A DNA stretch of 64,000 nucleotides from Candidatus Paracaedibacteraceae bacterium (lineage in GTDB: Bacteria > Pseudomonadota > Alphaproteobacteria > UBA6184): contig JACKLG010000001.1 of assembly GCA_024236035.1 (NCBI GenBank), positions 1 to 64,000 of the forward strand, read 5' to 3'. Positions 15,629 to 26,080 of this stretch are shown here, piece after piece. How positions within the stretch are numbered: the stretch's first letter is position 1; each line of letters starts with the position of its first letter. The notes under the pieces are model-generated. The model was not told the origin of the DNA, searched no databases, and saw nothing but the letters and a program-made list of their open reading frames with translations. A program made the translations under genes and the position numbers.

Positions 15629-17716
15629 ATGGATGTTTTAATTGAACTTCAAATGGAAGAAGTCCCTGCCCGCATGCAAAATATGGCAGAAGATACTTTT
15701 AAAAAGATGTTTGAAGCTTTTTGCTTAGAACACGAATTAAAATATGCTTCCTTACGTATTTTATCTACACCACGGCGTTTAGCATTAATTGCAACCAAAT
15801 TACCCGAAAAGCAACCAGATCAGATGATCGAACGCAAAGGTCCGCGAACAGATGCACCTCAACAGGCTTTGGATGGATTTTTTCAATCCATTAATTTAAC
15901 TCCGGCTGAGTGCCAACAAATAGACACCCATAAAGGAACATTCTGGTTTGCAAAACTGGAAAAAAAAGGCCAAAAATTATCAGACTTAATTAAAGCATTT
16001 ATTGAAAGTGTTTTAACAGATTTTCCCTGGCCAAAAACTATGCGTTGGGGCAATGTGCCCTTTAAGTGGGTCCGCCCTTTACACCGCATATTAGCATTAA
16101 TCAATACTACTGCGTTAGAAGGTGAAGTTTTAACAATTCCTTTGGTGGATTTTACAGCTGGCCATCGTTTTTTAGGCAAGGCGGAATCTTCCCAATTAAC
16201 ATCTATTGCAGAATACGAAGCCTTCTTAAATGATAATTATGTGATGGCCAACCGCGCTGAACGCAAGCAATTTATCCTTGACCAAGTGCGTGAACAAGCT
16301 AAAAAACTGAATTTATTATGGAACGAAGATTTTGGCTTGCTGGATGAAGTAACAGGTTTGGTTGAATACCCCGTTGTATTAACAGGAAAAATTGATGACG
16401 TATTTATGGGATTGCCTAAGGAATTAATGATTTCTGTTATGCGCACTCATCAACGTTATTTTACTTTTTCTAAGGCTGATGGAACTTTGGCACCCTATTT
16501 TGCTGTTAGCGCCAACAATTTAACTGCAGAAAAAGATGGTGATATCGTTCGTCATGGTAACGAGAAAGTTTTACGAGCACGTTTGTCCGACGGACAATTC
16601 TATTGGGAAACTGACAAAAACACCCCATTAGAAACCTTTGCCGAAAAATTAGAGACTATTGTGTTTCATCAGCGTTTAGGTACATTAAAAGATAAACGCA
16701 AACGCATTACTCATATTACCCGGTTCTTAAACCAATGGTTTGGATTACCTCAAGATAGCCTAAGAGATGCAGCAGAATTATGTAAGGCAGACTTAGTAAG
16801 CGGAGTTGTTGGAGAGTTTCCAGAATTACAGGGTATAATGGGTAGTTATTATGCCTTGCACCAGGGAAAAGCATCGATTGCACAGGCAATCGCAGACCAT
16901 TATAAACCTTTAGGGCCCAACGATTCTGTACCAAGAGATTTAATGGGAATTGTAGTAGCTTTAGCCGACAAATTAGATACTTTAGTAGGATTTTTTGCCA
17001 TCAATGAGAAACCCACGGGATCAAAAGATCCGTTTGCTTTACGTCGTGCTGCTTTAGGTATATTAAGGTTATTATTTGCCGCACATGAAGAGTTTGGGAA
17101 AGAATTAAATGTATCATTAGATACCATCATTCGGCATTTATTAAACGAATATCAGCAAGTTAACGGCTTAGTCTGTGATATTGAAACTGTAGTTTCAGAT
17201 GTAACTGTTTTCTTTATGGAGCGTTTAAAAGTAACATTAAAGGAAACTGGTTATAGATATGATGTAATCGAGGCTATATTAGGATCTGCCCAAGGGTGTA
17301 CTTTTATACAGATAAAGCGTCGCCTGGATACGTTAACTGAATTTTTGACGATGCATAAATCTGGTGACTTACTTGCAGGATACAATCGTTTGTGGAATAT
17401 TTTAAAAGCACAGAAATTAGCACCGACAGATCTGGATGTAAACCCCTCCTTATTACAAGAAGAGGCTGAACAAATTTTATATAAAGAATGGCAGAAAAGG
17501 TCTGTTGAAAATTTAGTTTTAACCCAGAAATATGAGGCGGCTTTAGTTTCTTTTGCTGAGATAAGGCCGTTTATAGACGATTTTTTTGATAATGTAATGG
17601 TAAATGTACAGGACGATAATATTAGACAAAATCGACTGGCTTTAATTGTGCTTTTATTGCAATCGATCAAAGCGTTTGCATCATTAGAAGAAATTGTTTG
17701 CGAAACAAAAAAATAG
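15629..17716 (+). CDS. glyS: Glycyl-tRNA synthetase beta subunit
   Basis: GlyS is the tRNA-binding subunit of glycyl-tRNA synthetase and is needed for aminoacylation together with GlyQ. The 695-residue product has family length and signatures: LIELQMEEVPARM at the start, GPRTDAPQQALDGF, the TMRWGN-FKWVRPLH segment, EYPVVLTGKID, MRTHQRYF, the HD-like region (LRDAAELCKADLVSGVVGEFPELQGIMG) and the C-terminal anticodon-binding domain (DDFFDNVMVN). It sits 3 nt behind glyQ, so the two are co-translated. A tRNA-Gly gene lies immediately downstream. Confidence 0.96.
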   Translation: MDVLIELQMEEVPARMQNMAEDTFKKMFEAFCLEHELKYASLRILSTPRRLALIATKLPEKQPDQMIERKGPRTDAPQQALDGFFQSINLTPAECQQIDTHKGTFWFAKLEKKGQKLSDLIKAFIESVLTDFPWPKTMRWGNVPFKWVRPLHRILALINTTALEGEVLTIPLVDFTAGHRFLGKAESSQLTSIAEYEAFLNDNYVMANRAERKQFILDQVREQAKKLNLLWNEDFGLLDEVTGLVEYPVVLTGKIDDVFMGLPKELMISVMRTHQRYFTFSKADGTLAPYFAVSANNLTAEKDGDIVRHGNEKVLRARLSDGQFYWETDKNTPLETFAEKLETIVFHQRLGTLKDKRKRITHITRFLNQWFGLPQDSLRDAAELCKADLVSGVVGEFPELQGIMGSYYALHQGKASIAQAIADHYKPLGPNDSVPRDLMGIVVALADKLDTLVGFFAINEKPTGSKDPFALRRAALGILRLLFAAHEEFGKELNVSLDTIIRHLLNEYQQVNGLVCDIETVVSDVTVFFMERLKVTLKETGYRYDVIEAILGSAQGCTFIQIKRRLDTLTEFLTMHKSGDLLAGYNRLWNILKAQKLAPTDLDVNPSLLQEEAEQILYKEWQKRSVENLVLTQKYEAALVSFAEIRPFIDDFFDNVMVNVQDDNIRQNRLALIVLLLQSIKAFASLEEIVCETKK

Positions 17717-17717
17717 C

Positions 17718-17745
17718 TTGATTTTTAAACCAAATTGGATATTAT
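17718..17745 (+). promoter_or_regulatory. Likely promoter of tRNA-Gly
   Basis: -35 TTGATT (17718-17723), 16 bp, -10 TATTAT (17740-17745), about 38 bp before the tRNA. It may also serve the gdh operon. Confidence 0.5.
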
Positions 17746-17783
17746 GCATTCAGTTGTTAACACTAAAAACAACGTTTCAAAAA

Positions 17784-17858
17784 GCGGGTGTAGCTCAGGG
17801 GTAGAGCACAACCTTGCCAAGGTTGGGGTCGAGGGTTCGAATCCCTTCACCCGCTCCA
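17784..17858 (+). tRNA. tRNA-Gly (anticodon GCC)
   Basis: Full cloverleaf: acceptor GCGGGTG/CACCCGC, D stem GCTC/GAGC, anticodon stem CAACC/GGTTG with loop TTGCCAA, and T loop TTCGAAT. The CCA end is encoded (17856-17858). It sits directly behind the genes for its own synthetase. Confidence 0.97.
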
Positions 17859-17904
17859 GTTTGGTCCTTTACTTTAATTCATTTTTTCAACTAGGAGCCT
17901 CTCG

Positions 17905-20900
17905 GTGAATTCAGACGCAAAAAAACCTTACCTTCAAAAGGTATTAAAAAGTATTTCTATTCAACATACTGGGTTTCGCCATTTTGCAGAACGATACTTA
18001 CAAAATTTATCGATTATAGATCTTGAACGCTTAAAACCTGCTCGTATTAAAGAGTTACTTGATGACGGTTGGTCTTTTTTACAAACAAGGGAGCAAGAAG
18101 CACCTAAGGTTTCTATTCGCAATTTATCTATGCTTCAGTCTAGCCCTGAAAGGGGTACAATCATTCAACTATTAATCAAAAATATTCCGTTTGTTGCAGA
18201 TTCTATAATTACCGAAATGCGCCGCAAAGAATATGATGTTAGCTTTGTATTAAAAGGGGCATTTTATATTACGCGAGAAAATGCAATTTTAGAAAATCTG
18301 CATACAGACAACAGCCTGACACCCAATGAATTATTATTACATATCGAATTAATGCAACAGCTAGACTTAGAAGCATTAGAAAGTTTAGAGGCAGACCTTT
18401 TAAGCATTGTTAATGATATAGAATTAGCCGTAGCTGATTTTATACCTATGAAAGGAATTTTAGAAGAAACCCAAGCGCTGCTATTAGTCAATTCAAAACA
18501 AGAAGAAACTTCTTTTATCGAATGGGTTATTAAGGAAAATTTTATTTTCCTGGGGGGGGCGGAAATCAACCACGGGGTTATTAAAAATACTAAAGGTATA
18601 CTAAAACAATCTGAAACATATGCGCACATATTAAAAGAATTGTCAGATACATCCAACAAGCGTTCTGATTGTCTTTGGTTTCACAAACCTTCTTTTACCA
18701 CCAAAATTGATCGTTATGAACCCTTGGATGTTTTACGCATTAATACTTCTGGAGGTAAAGAGGTTGTTTTAATTGGAATTTTAACCTATGCTGCAAAAAC
18801 AATTCCATTTATTCAAATTCCATATATATCACACAAAATAAATATGGTGATAGAACACCTTAATGAGTCTGGCGGATATTATAATCCCAAAGAAATAAGT
18901 ATTATTGTTAATCAGCTGCCGTTTATTGAAATTATGAATTTAACGGTAGAAGAACTTTCTGAAGTTTGTAAAGGTATTCTTACCCACCAGTCGAAGTATG
19001 TAGTGTTAGTTCGACATAGGTTTGACCCTAATTTACAACAACTTTCAGTCATGATGTTTATCCATCAAGAAAAATTAACTGATACCAGCAAAGACGCCAT
19101 AAAAGAACTTTTAACGAATACGATAGGTGCAGATATTTTACACTATGAAGCAGATTATATTGATAATGATTTAATCTGTTTATATGCAATCGTAACATCT
19201 TCCAAAGACCTGCCTGAAGACATTGCAAGTTTACCTGAAAAAATTACTGCGGTTACCTTATCTTGGACAGATCGTTTAAGAGCGGCGCTAATTGACACCT
19301 GCGGAGTAGTTGAGGGAGAGCTTTTAAGTAGAAAATACTTAAAAATATTTAATGCAGATTATAAAGCAAAATATACACCCGAGATTGCGGCGTTAGATAC
19401 AATAAAAATTGATACATTATTCACAAACAATGAAGATATATCTTTAGAAATATACGGAGCAAAAAATACACACGATGGCCAAACGTTCCATTTAAAGTTT
19501 TTAAAGCCATATGCACCAATCGCCTTATACGAATTATTTACAGTATTAGATAGTTTTGGACTAAAATTAATAAGCGAAACTTCTTTCACCATAGAAGCTC
19601 CTACCTTAGAAAATCAATACTGGATTCATGATTTAGTCGTTCAAGCGAATGAAGCGTTTGATTTAGAGGGCGTTTCAGAAACTTTTAAACAGTTATGCTA
19701 TAAAGTTTTAGGTGATGAAGTTACTAATGATGATTTAAATTCTTTAGCCTTAAAAATCGGTTTAAATTATCGACAAATTACCCTTGTTAAAGCCTTTTTA
19801 AGTTACTTAAAACAAATCCAATTCCCATTTGGAGGTAAATATAATCGTGACATTTTATTACGCACTCCTACCTTAACTAAAGTACTGATTGAGATATATG
19901 AAGCCAAATTCTCTCCAACTCTTTCAGAAGAAAATCGATTAAATATCATTGAAAATTTAAATACAAAATTTGAAGAGCTGCTAAGTTTACTAACGACAGA
20001 GGATGAAGATAAACTTTTTCGTCACTTGTATAATCTAATTACATACATTCTGAGAACTAACTATTTCATTTTAGATAATTACGGCCAGCACAAACCATAT
20101 ATTTCATTTAAGATTGCAAGCCAAAATATTATTGACATACCCTTACCTGCACCTATGGCTGAAATTTTTGTGTATTCTAAAGATTTTGAAGCTATTCATT
20201 TGCGAAGTGGAAAAGTATCCAGAGGAGGTATTCGCTGGTCAGATAGAGGAGAGGATTATCGCATAGAAGTTTTAGGATTAGTAAAAGCCCAAATTACAAA
20301 AAACGCTGTTATTGTGCCCATGGGTTCTAAAGGTGGGTTTTACATTAAACACCCATCACCCACCCAAGAAGATGTTGTTGAATGTTATAAAAACATGATG
20401 CGCGCCATGTTAGATATTACCGATAACATGGTCGATGGACAGATTATAGGTCCAAATAATGTAATAAGTTATGATGAGCACGATCCTTATTTAGTTGTTG
20501 CGGCCGATAAGGGGACAGCCAGCTTTTCTGATATCGCAAACGAAATATCTGCTGAATACAATTTTTGGTTAAAGGATGCGTTTGCTTCAGGCGGATCCGC
20601 TGGTTATGATCACAAAAAAATGGCTATTACATCTAAAGGAGCATGGGAATCTGTAAAGCAACATTTCAAAGAAGCTTTAAATATAAACCCTGAAATAGAT
20701 CCATTTACTGCTGTAGGTGTGGGGGATATGTCTGGTGACGTATTTGGTAATGGGTTGTTACGATCCAAAACTATTCAGTTAAAAGCAGCGTTTAACCATC
20801 GTCACATCTTTATAGACCCAAATCCAGATCCTGAAGTGAGCTTTGACGAACGCGAACGTTTGTTTAATTTACCACGTTCGACTTGGTCAGACTACTCCTT

Positions 20901-22599
20901 AGAAGCTTTGTCTGAAGGTGGTATGATAATTGAACGGTCAACTAAAACTGTTAAGTTAAGTGCCCAAGCAAAAACGTTTTTAGAAATAACTGAGGATGTT
21001 GTTCGTCCTAATGAAATTATAAAAGCTATCCTAAGGTCTAATGTTGATCTTATTTGGTTAGGCGGCATTGGCACTTACATAAAATCATCCAATGAAACGA
21101 ATGAAATAGTATCCGACCGGGCCAATGATTTGATCCGCGTAGAAGGGCAAGATATAAGAGCAAAAGTTATTGCAGAAGGTGCCAACTTAGGCTGCACACA
21201 AAAAGGAAGAATTGAATACACTTTAACTAACGGTGGTCGAATAAATACAGACTTTATTGATAATTCTGGCGGGGTAGACTGTTCTGACCATGAAGTAAAC
21301 ATAAAAATTCTTCTAAACAAAGTAATAGATCACGGAAAATTATCTTTAGACGAACGCAACAATCTATTAAAAACAATGACAGATGATATAGGAAGATCTG
21401 TTATAAGTGAAAACGTATTACAAAATCTTGCTTTAACGTATGCTAATCATTTTTCTGCTACTCGCTTAGATGAGTATTCTGCCTTAATGCGGTACTTAAG
21501 TTTGAATGCTGGATTAAACCCTAAAATAGAATTTTTACCCTCTTCCTCTGATTTGCATGAAAGGCAGAAATTAAATCACGGCCTAACTCGACCAGAGCTG
21601 GCGGTATTAATGGCATATACCAAAAACTACTTAAAATTGGAAATATTAAAATTAGATTTTTTAAATAGTCCTTCTTTTAATACTTATCTTGAAGAATACT
21701 TTCCTACAGCGTTAAAAATGTTCTTTGATCAAATGCAGGATCACCCCTTAAAACGAGAGATCATAGCGACAAAACTTACCAGCGAAATAGTTGATCGTTT
21801 AGGTATTCATTTTGTCCATCGCTTATTGCATCAAACTGGAAAAACTACTGAAGACATATTAAAAGCTTATGCGGTTATTAGAAAATTCTTTAACCTTGCT
21901 TCTGTATGGTATCATTTTGATAATATGTTACCTAATTTAACATATGAAGATCGCATTGATTTTATGCATTCATTAAGCGAAACTGTTTATAACGGTTGTG
22001 CTTGGCTGTTAATGTTTTCTGCTACTGCCATTGAGTTTGATATTCATATCAAACAGTTAGAGCTTATATTTAATTCTGTAGTTACCGCAAATTTATTATT
22101 ATCCAGTTCCACAGAATGTGCAATTCCATCTGATAAAAGCATTAATTTAAAAGCCAACATCTATGAGTTACATCAACGTCTTACCGCATTACATTTAAGT
22201 ATTTTTGAAGATACGGTAGATATAGAGAAACTGCAGTTAATTGAATTATTATTTAACCGCGTACAAACAGCCTTTAATTTTGATCACTTGAATCAAATAT
22301 TAAAGAGCTTACCTAACGATAATTTCTGGCATCAACTATTTATTTTAAGCACCCAGCTAGAGTTAGAATATCTGCATGTTTACTTGACTAAGAGCATAAG
22401 TGTCTCTATATTAGCCAACAAAACTACGTATGAAGGTATTATAACTACGAACGCGGATGCTATTGAGTGGTTATCCAGCATAATTCAACAATCGATGGCA
22501 AATGCTGTTTATGATCCGGCAGCTATAACTGTAATTATGCGGCACTTAGAAAGTTTAACGAAAACAATTATACAAAATATAAATCAGAGTAATTGCTAA
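17905..22599 (+). CDS. gdhB: Large NAD-specific glutamate dehydrogenase (GDH-180 class)
   Basis: This enzyme oxidatively deaminates glutamate to 2-oxoglutarate, feeding carbon from amino acids into the TCA cycle. At 1564 aa it has the length of the about 180-kDa class, with long regulatory N- and C-terminal regions around a central catalytic domain. The catalytic core includes RGGIRWSDRGEDYR, KAQITKNAVIVPMGSKGGF (catalytic Lys near residue 810), TGVGDMSGDVFGNG-type VGVGDMSGDVFGNG, DPNPDPE, WLGGIGTYIK and VIAEGANLGCTQ. Translation starts at GTG 17905 behind AGGAG (17893-17897). The stop overlaps the dusB ATG by one base (TAATG), pointing to coupled translation. The symbol follows use in other bacteria; gdh2 is an equivalent name. 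Confidence 0.95.
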   Translation: MNSDAKKPYLQKVLKSISIQHTGFRHFAERYLQNLSIIDLERLKPARIKELLDDGWSFLQTREQEAPKVSIRNLSMLQSSPERGTIIQLLIKNIPFVADSIITEMRRKEYDVSFVLKGAFYITRENAILENLHTDNSLTPNELLLHIELMQQLDLEALESLEADLLSIVNDIELAVADFIPMKGILEETQALLLVNSKQEETSFIEWVIKENFIFLGGAEINHGVIKNTKGILKQSETYAHILKELSDTSNKRSDCLWFHKPSFTTKIDRYEPLDVLRINTSGGKEVVLIGILTYAAKTIPFIQIPYISHKINMVIEHLNESGGYYNPKEISIIVNQLPFIEIMNLTVEELSEVCKGILTHQSKYVVLVRHRFDPNLQQLSVMMFIHQEKLTDTSKDAIKELLTNTIGADILHYEADYIDNDLICLYAIVTSSKDLPEDIASLPEKITAVTLSWTDRLRAALIDTCGVVEGELLSRKYLKIFNADYKAKYTPEIAALDTIKIDTLFTNNEDISLEIYGAKNTHDGQTFHLKFLKPYAPIALYELFTVLDSFGLKLISETSFTIEAPTLENQYWIHDLVVQANEAFDLEGVSETFKQLCYKVLGDEVTNDDLNSLALKIGLNYRQITLVKAFLSYLKQIQFPFGGKYNRDILLRTPTLTKVLIEIYEAKFSPTLSEENRLNIIENLNTKFEELLSLLTTEDEDKLFRHLYNLITYILRTNYFILDNYGQHKPYISFKIASQNIIDIPLPAPMAEIFVYSKDFEAIHLRSGKVSRGGIRWSDRGEDYRIEVLGLVKAQITKNAVIVPMGSKGGFYIKHPSPTQEDVVECYKNMMRAMLDITDNMVDGQIIGPNNVISYDEHDPYLVVAADKGTASFSDIANEISAEYNFWLKDAFASGGSAGYDHKKMAITSKGAWESVKQHFKEALNINPEIDPFTAVGVGDMSGDVFGNGLLRSKTIQLKAAFNHRHIFIDPNPDPEVSFDERERLFNLPRSTWSDYSLEALSEGGMIIERSTKTVKLSAQAKTFLEITEDVVRPNEIIKAILRSNVDLIWLGGIGTYIKSSNETNEIVSDRANDLIRVEGQDIRAKVIAEGANLGCTQKGRIEYTLTNGGRINTDFIDNSGGVDCSDHEVNIKILLNKVIDHGKLSLDERNNLLKTMTDDIGRSVISENVLQNLALTYANHFSATRLDEYSALMRYLSLNAGLNPKIEFLPSSSDLHERQKLNHGLTRPELAVLMAYTKNYLKLEILKLDFLNSPSFNTYLEEYFPTALKMFFDQMQDHPLKREIIATKLTSEIVDRLGIHFVHRLLHQTGKTTEDILKAYAVIRKFFNLASVWYHFDNMLPNLTYEDRIDFMHSLSETVYNGCAWLLMFSATAIEFDIHIKQLELIFNSVVTANLLLSSSTECAIPSDKSINLKANIYELHQRLTALHLSIFEDTVDIEKLQLIELLFNRVQTAFNFDHLNQILKSLPNDNFWHQLFILSTQLELEYLHVYLTKSISVSILANKTTYEGIITTNADAIEWLSSIIQQSMANAVYDPAAITVIMRHLESLTKTIIQNINQSNC

Positions 22600-23591
22600 T
22601 GAGCTTAAAAATTAGAGACATTGAATTAAAAAGCAATGTAATTTTAGCCCCTATGACAGGAGTAACTGATTTACCTTTTCGGAATCTAGTTAAACGTTTG
22701 GGCGTTGGTATGGTTGTATCAGAAATGATTGCGAGTCAGTCTATGATTAGACAAACCCGCAGATCTATGCAGATGTGTCAAATCAGCCCTGAAGAATATC
22801 CTATGGCAGTTCAGCTTGCAGGGTGCGATCCTGATGTTATGGCTGAAGCAGCAAAATTAAATGAAGATCTAGGTGCTCATATTATTGACATAAATATGGG
22901 GTGCCCTGTTAAAAAAGTAGCAGAAAAAAGCTATGCGGGTTCTGCTTTAATGAAAGATGAGCTTCATGCTGCGAAGATTATTGAAGCCACAGTAAAGGCA
23001 GTAAAAATTCCCGTTACCTTAAAAATGCGCACAGGTTGGGATGACACTAACCGCAATGCCCCACGATTAGCTAAAATAGCTGAAGATTTAGGTATACAGA
23101 TGATTACCGTCCATGGGCGCACACGCATGCAAATGTATACAGGGAAATCTGATTGGTCATTTATCCGCCAAGTAAAAGAAGCTGTTAAATTACCTGTTAT
23201 TGGGAATGGTGACATTGTAACAGAAGAAGATGCAAGAACGTTAATAGAGGTTGCTGGTGTTGATGGCGTGATGATCGGCAGAGGCACCTATGGTCGTCCT
23301 TGGTTTCCAAATCAGGTACAACATTTTTTAAAAACAAAAACAAAACTAGCCTCACCTACTTTGCAAGAACGCAAAGATATAATCATGAAACATTTAAATC
23401 ACATGATAGAATATCATGGTGAACAAACAGGAATGATGCTGTCTAAAAAACATGTAGGATGGTATAGTAAAGGATTACCTGATTCTGCAGGTTTTCGTTT
23501 AGCAGCGATGCAGACTACAAAATATAATGATTTAAAGCAGTTATTAGAAGATTTTTTTTCACAATGTATTGAAGGCTCTCAACAGGATTAA
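22599..23591 (+). CDS. dusB: tRNA-dihydrouridine synthase B
   Basis: An FMN enzyme that reduces uridines in the D loop of tRNA. The 330-residue TIM-barrel protein carries LAPMTGVTDLPFR near the N-terminus, the catalytic Cys in INMGCPVKKV near residue 100, KMRTGWDD, TVHGRTRMQMY with the conserved His/Arg, and GNGDI and GVMIGRGTYGRPW for FMN phosphate binding. ATG at 22599 overlaps the gdh stop by one base. In alphaproteobacteria this gene (also called nifR3) classically precedes nitrogen-regulation two-component genes, as here. Confidence 0.95.
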   Translation: MSLKIRDIELKSNVILAPMTGVTDLPFRNLVKRLGVGMVVSEMIASQSMIRQTRRSMQMCQISPEEYPMAVQLAGCDPDVMAEAAKLNEDLGAHIIDINMGCPVKKVAEKSYAGSALMKDELHAAKIIEATVKAVKIPVTLKMRTGWDDTNRNAPRLAKIAEDLGIQMITVHGRTRMQMYTGKSDWSFIRQVKEAVKLPVIGNGDIVTEEDARTLIEVAGVDGVMIGRGTYGRPWFPNQVQHFLKTKTKLASPTLQERKDIIMKHLNHMIEYHGEQTGMMLSKKHVGWYSKGLPDSAGFRLAAMQTTKYNDLKQLLEDFFSQCIEGSQQD

Positions 23592-23595
23592 CACG

Positions 23596-23859
23596 ATGGC
23601 ACCAAAAACGTTAGAGGCATTAAGCCTATCTAAAATTATATCAGAACGTTTAGATGTATACTTCAACTCTCATGCAAATTCTCTACCTGTAAATTTGTAT
23701 GAGGTAATATTAGCACAGGTTGAGGAACCTTTAATAAAGCATACTTTACGCGTTACTAATGGGAATCAAATTAAAGCTGCCGATATTTTAGGTTTAAATC
23801 GTAATACGCTTCGAAAAAAAATAAAACTTTTCAAGATTGATCCTTCCCATTATAAATAG
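23596..23859 (+). CDS. Small Fis-type helix-turn-helix protein
   Basis: The 87-residue protein has a C-terminal Fis/NtrC-type DNA-binding domain: LRVTNGNQIKAADILGLNRNTLRKKIKLFKI, with the helix-turn-helix at about residues 60-80. The N-terminal 40 residues match the length of Fis and would supply the dimer helix. AGGA lies upstream of the ATG at 23596, and the gene starts 4 nt after dusB. Because the gene is wedged between dusB and ntrY, it probably belongs to their regulon or to local nucleoid regulation. Whether it behaves as true Fis is not visible. Confidence 0.85.
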   Translation: MAPKTLEALSLSKIISERLDVYFNSHANSLPVNLYEVILAQVEEPLIKHTLRVTNGNQIKAADILGLNRNTLRKKIKLFKIDPSHYK

Positions 23860-23862
23860 ATA

Positions 23863-26064
23863 ATGCAATTTAAAATTTTTAATAGTCGCAACTTTCAGCG
23901 CTTGGAATTATGGCTTCACAAGGCTTCCTTTTCCCGGAAGCTTTTTTATGTTTTAGTTTTATTAGCGGTCTTGTCAGGTTTTTCAACCTACATTAGCTTT
24001 ATAAAAGAGAGTAGTTCTGATTCAATATTAAATTTAATTATTTTAAATCTTATAATATTATTTTTATTAATTCTAACCATTGCTTCACAACTTATAAAAA
24101 TATTCGTTAGACGACGCCATGGTGATGCGGGAGCACGTTTTCATTCTAGATTAGTCATGGTATTTAGTTTTCTATCTATCGCCCCGACTTTAGTGATTTA
24201 CTTTATGTCTTCGACTCTATTCGAACGTGGCGTTCAAGCCTTAGTAGGCCACTTTACGCATGATACAGTTCAAAAAACTTTGTTGTTTTCTAATAACATT
24301 CGCGACAGCTTAAAAGAAAACATGGAGATTCTGGCCCAACAAATAACGTTAGAAATAAAACAAGCCAACGCAGATAATTTAGAAGCCATACCTGATTCTG
24401 AAACTTTATTGGAAAATATTCATCAGAAATATAATTTAAAAGAGCTATTTATTCTAAATAATACTAAAACCCTTATTTTTCCTAAAAGTATTATCGGTGA
24501 TGTTCCGTCTTATTTATTAGAAGAAACTATTTGGGATAATTTAGAAAAAGGTTTTTTTAGTGTCTATTTTGCTTCTGACGGAAATTCTATCATCGCAGGG
24601 TACCCTTTAGATTTGGATAAAGGATTGTTTTTATTTATTACCCAGCCTATTAACCCCTTTATTCCAAAACATTTTAAAGAAGTTAACACTATTGTAAAAA
24701 AGTATCAGGAAATTGAACAGAACCGTTGGCAAATACGTTTTATGTTTATGGCCATTTATGGGCTGTTTGTGTTGCTCAGCTTACTTATTGCTATCGGTAT
24801 TGGCATTTTATTAGCTGATCACATTTCAAAACCAATCAGTCAACTGGTAGACGCTGCTCAAAAAATTCGACAAGGGCATTTAGATACCCGCGTGCGAATG
24901 GAGCCAAACATTATAGAGTTTCTGGGGCTTGCAAAAGCATTTAACCTAATGGTTAATGAACTTCAAAAGCAAAAAGACAAATTAGAAACTGCCAATGCTG
25001 ATATTGAAAAACGCCGAAATTTTATTGAAACCACATTAAAAGGTTTAACTTCGGGCGTGGTTGGATTAGACGATACCAATCATATTCAAGTCATCAACGA
25101 TTCAGCGGCAACTATTTTAGGCTTATCCTCGCAAAATAGTTTAGACAAACTACATATTTTAGATATTCTTCCAGAATTAAACGACTTATTATATGAACAT
25201 TCTAAGATGCCTTTAAATGATGAGCTTTTATCCAAAAGATCTCAAAAATTAATTGTTACTGAAAGAGATGGAAATTTATTCTATCTTAGCATTCATATTG
25301 CGAATACTACTGCCTCTAGCGATATAAGGAAGGTTTTGACAATTGATGATATAACAGAACTTCACCTGGCTCAGAAAAAAGCTGCCTGGGGAGATGTCGC
25401 CCGGAGGGTAGCACATGAAATAAAAAATCCACTAACTCCCATACAATTATCGGCAGAACGTTTAAAACGTAAACTAAACAATTTATTACCCGATACTGAA
25501 AAAGAAACGTTTAATATCAATATTGAAACTATTATTCGTCAAGTAGGAGAAATAGAAAGAATTGTAAAAGAGTTTTCTCAACTTTCTAGAATGCCGCAAC
25601 CTTTATTACATGAACACGATATTGTATATATTTTAAGGCAATGTGTTATCCTGCAAAAAAATGCCTATGAAGGTATTACTTTCAAGGAAAATTACCCTAA
25701 AGAAGCTGTCATTATCTTATGTGATGATCAATTAATTGGGCAGGCTATTACTAATATTTTAAAGAATTCCATAGAGTCCTTACTTGAAATTTTACCAAAA
25801 AATAAGCAGTCGCCAAAAATTTCTATTTTATTGACGGTAGAAGACAAAAATGTCACTATAAAGATATTAGATAATGGCAGGGGCTTCCCCACTAATATGA
25901 TTGATAAGTTCATAGAGCCTTATGTGACAACAAAACAAAAAGGAACTGGATTAGGTCTTGCTATTACTAAGAAAATTATTGATGATCACAATGGAATATT
26001 AGAATTAAAAAACCAAGATCATCAAGGAGCAGAAGTAATTGTAAAGCTTCCTTTACATCAATAA
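23863..26064 (+). CDS. ntrY: Sensor histidine kinase NtrY
   Basis: NtrY is the membrane kinase partner of NtrX, linked in alphaproteobacteria to nitrogen and redox responses. The 733 residues show three N-terminal membrane segments (about 24-44, 52-78, 98-120), a periplasmic region, a fourth membrane segment (about 290-315), HAMP (residues ~315-370), PAS (~380-490), the HisKA box RRVAHEIKNPLTPIQLSAERLKRK with phospho-His, and HATPase boxes: N (NILKNSIESL), G1 (DNGRGFP), G2 (GTGLGLAI). It begins 3 nt after the Fis-like gene and ends 16 nt before ntrX, in one operon. Confidence 0.94.
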   Translation: MQFKIFNSRNFQRLELWLHKASFSRKLFYVLVLLAVLSGFSTYISFIKESSSDSILNLIILNLIILFLLILTIASQLIKIFVRRRHGDAGARFHSRLVMVFSFLSIAPTLVIYFMSSTLFERGVQALVGHFTHDTVQKTLLFSNNIRDSLKENMEILAQQITLEIKQANADNLEAIPDSETLLENIHQKYNLKELFILNNTKTLIFPKSIIGDVPSYLLEETIWDNLEKGFFSVYFASDGNSIIAGYPLDLDKGLFLFITQPINPFIPKHFKEVNTIVKKYQEIEQNRWQIRFMFMAIYGLFVLLSLLIAIGIGILLADHISKPISQLVDAAQKIRQGHLDTRVRMEPNIIEFLGLAKAFNLMVNELQKQKDKLETANADIEKRRNFIETTLKGLTSGVVGLDDTNHIQVINDSAATILGLSSQNSLDKLHILDILPELNDLLYEHSKMPLNDELLSKRSQKLIVTERDGNLFYLSIHIANTTASSDIRKVLTIDDITELHLAQKKAAWGDVARRVAHEIKNPLTPIQLSAERLKRKLNNLLPDTEKETFNINIETIIRQVGEIERIVKEFSQLSRMPQPLLHEHDIVYILRQCVILQKNAYEGITFKENYPKEAVIILCDDQLIGQAITNILKNSIESLLEILPKNKQSPKISILLTVEDKNVTIKILDNGRGFPTNMIDKFIEPYVTTKQKGTGLGLAITKKIIDDHNGILELKNQDHQGAEVIVKLPLHQ

Positions 26065-26080
26065 TATTATGGAATGACAC

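Noticed and set aside
18552..18559. G8 tract inside gdh as a phase-variation switch
   Set aside because: It encodes an in-frame Leu-Gly-Gly-Ala in a housekeeping enzyme; no reason to expect switching.
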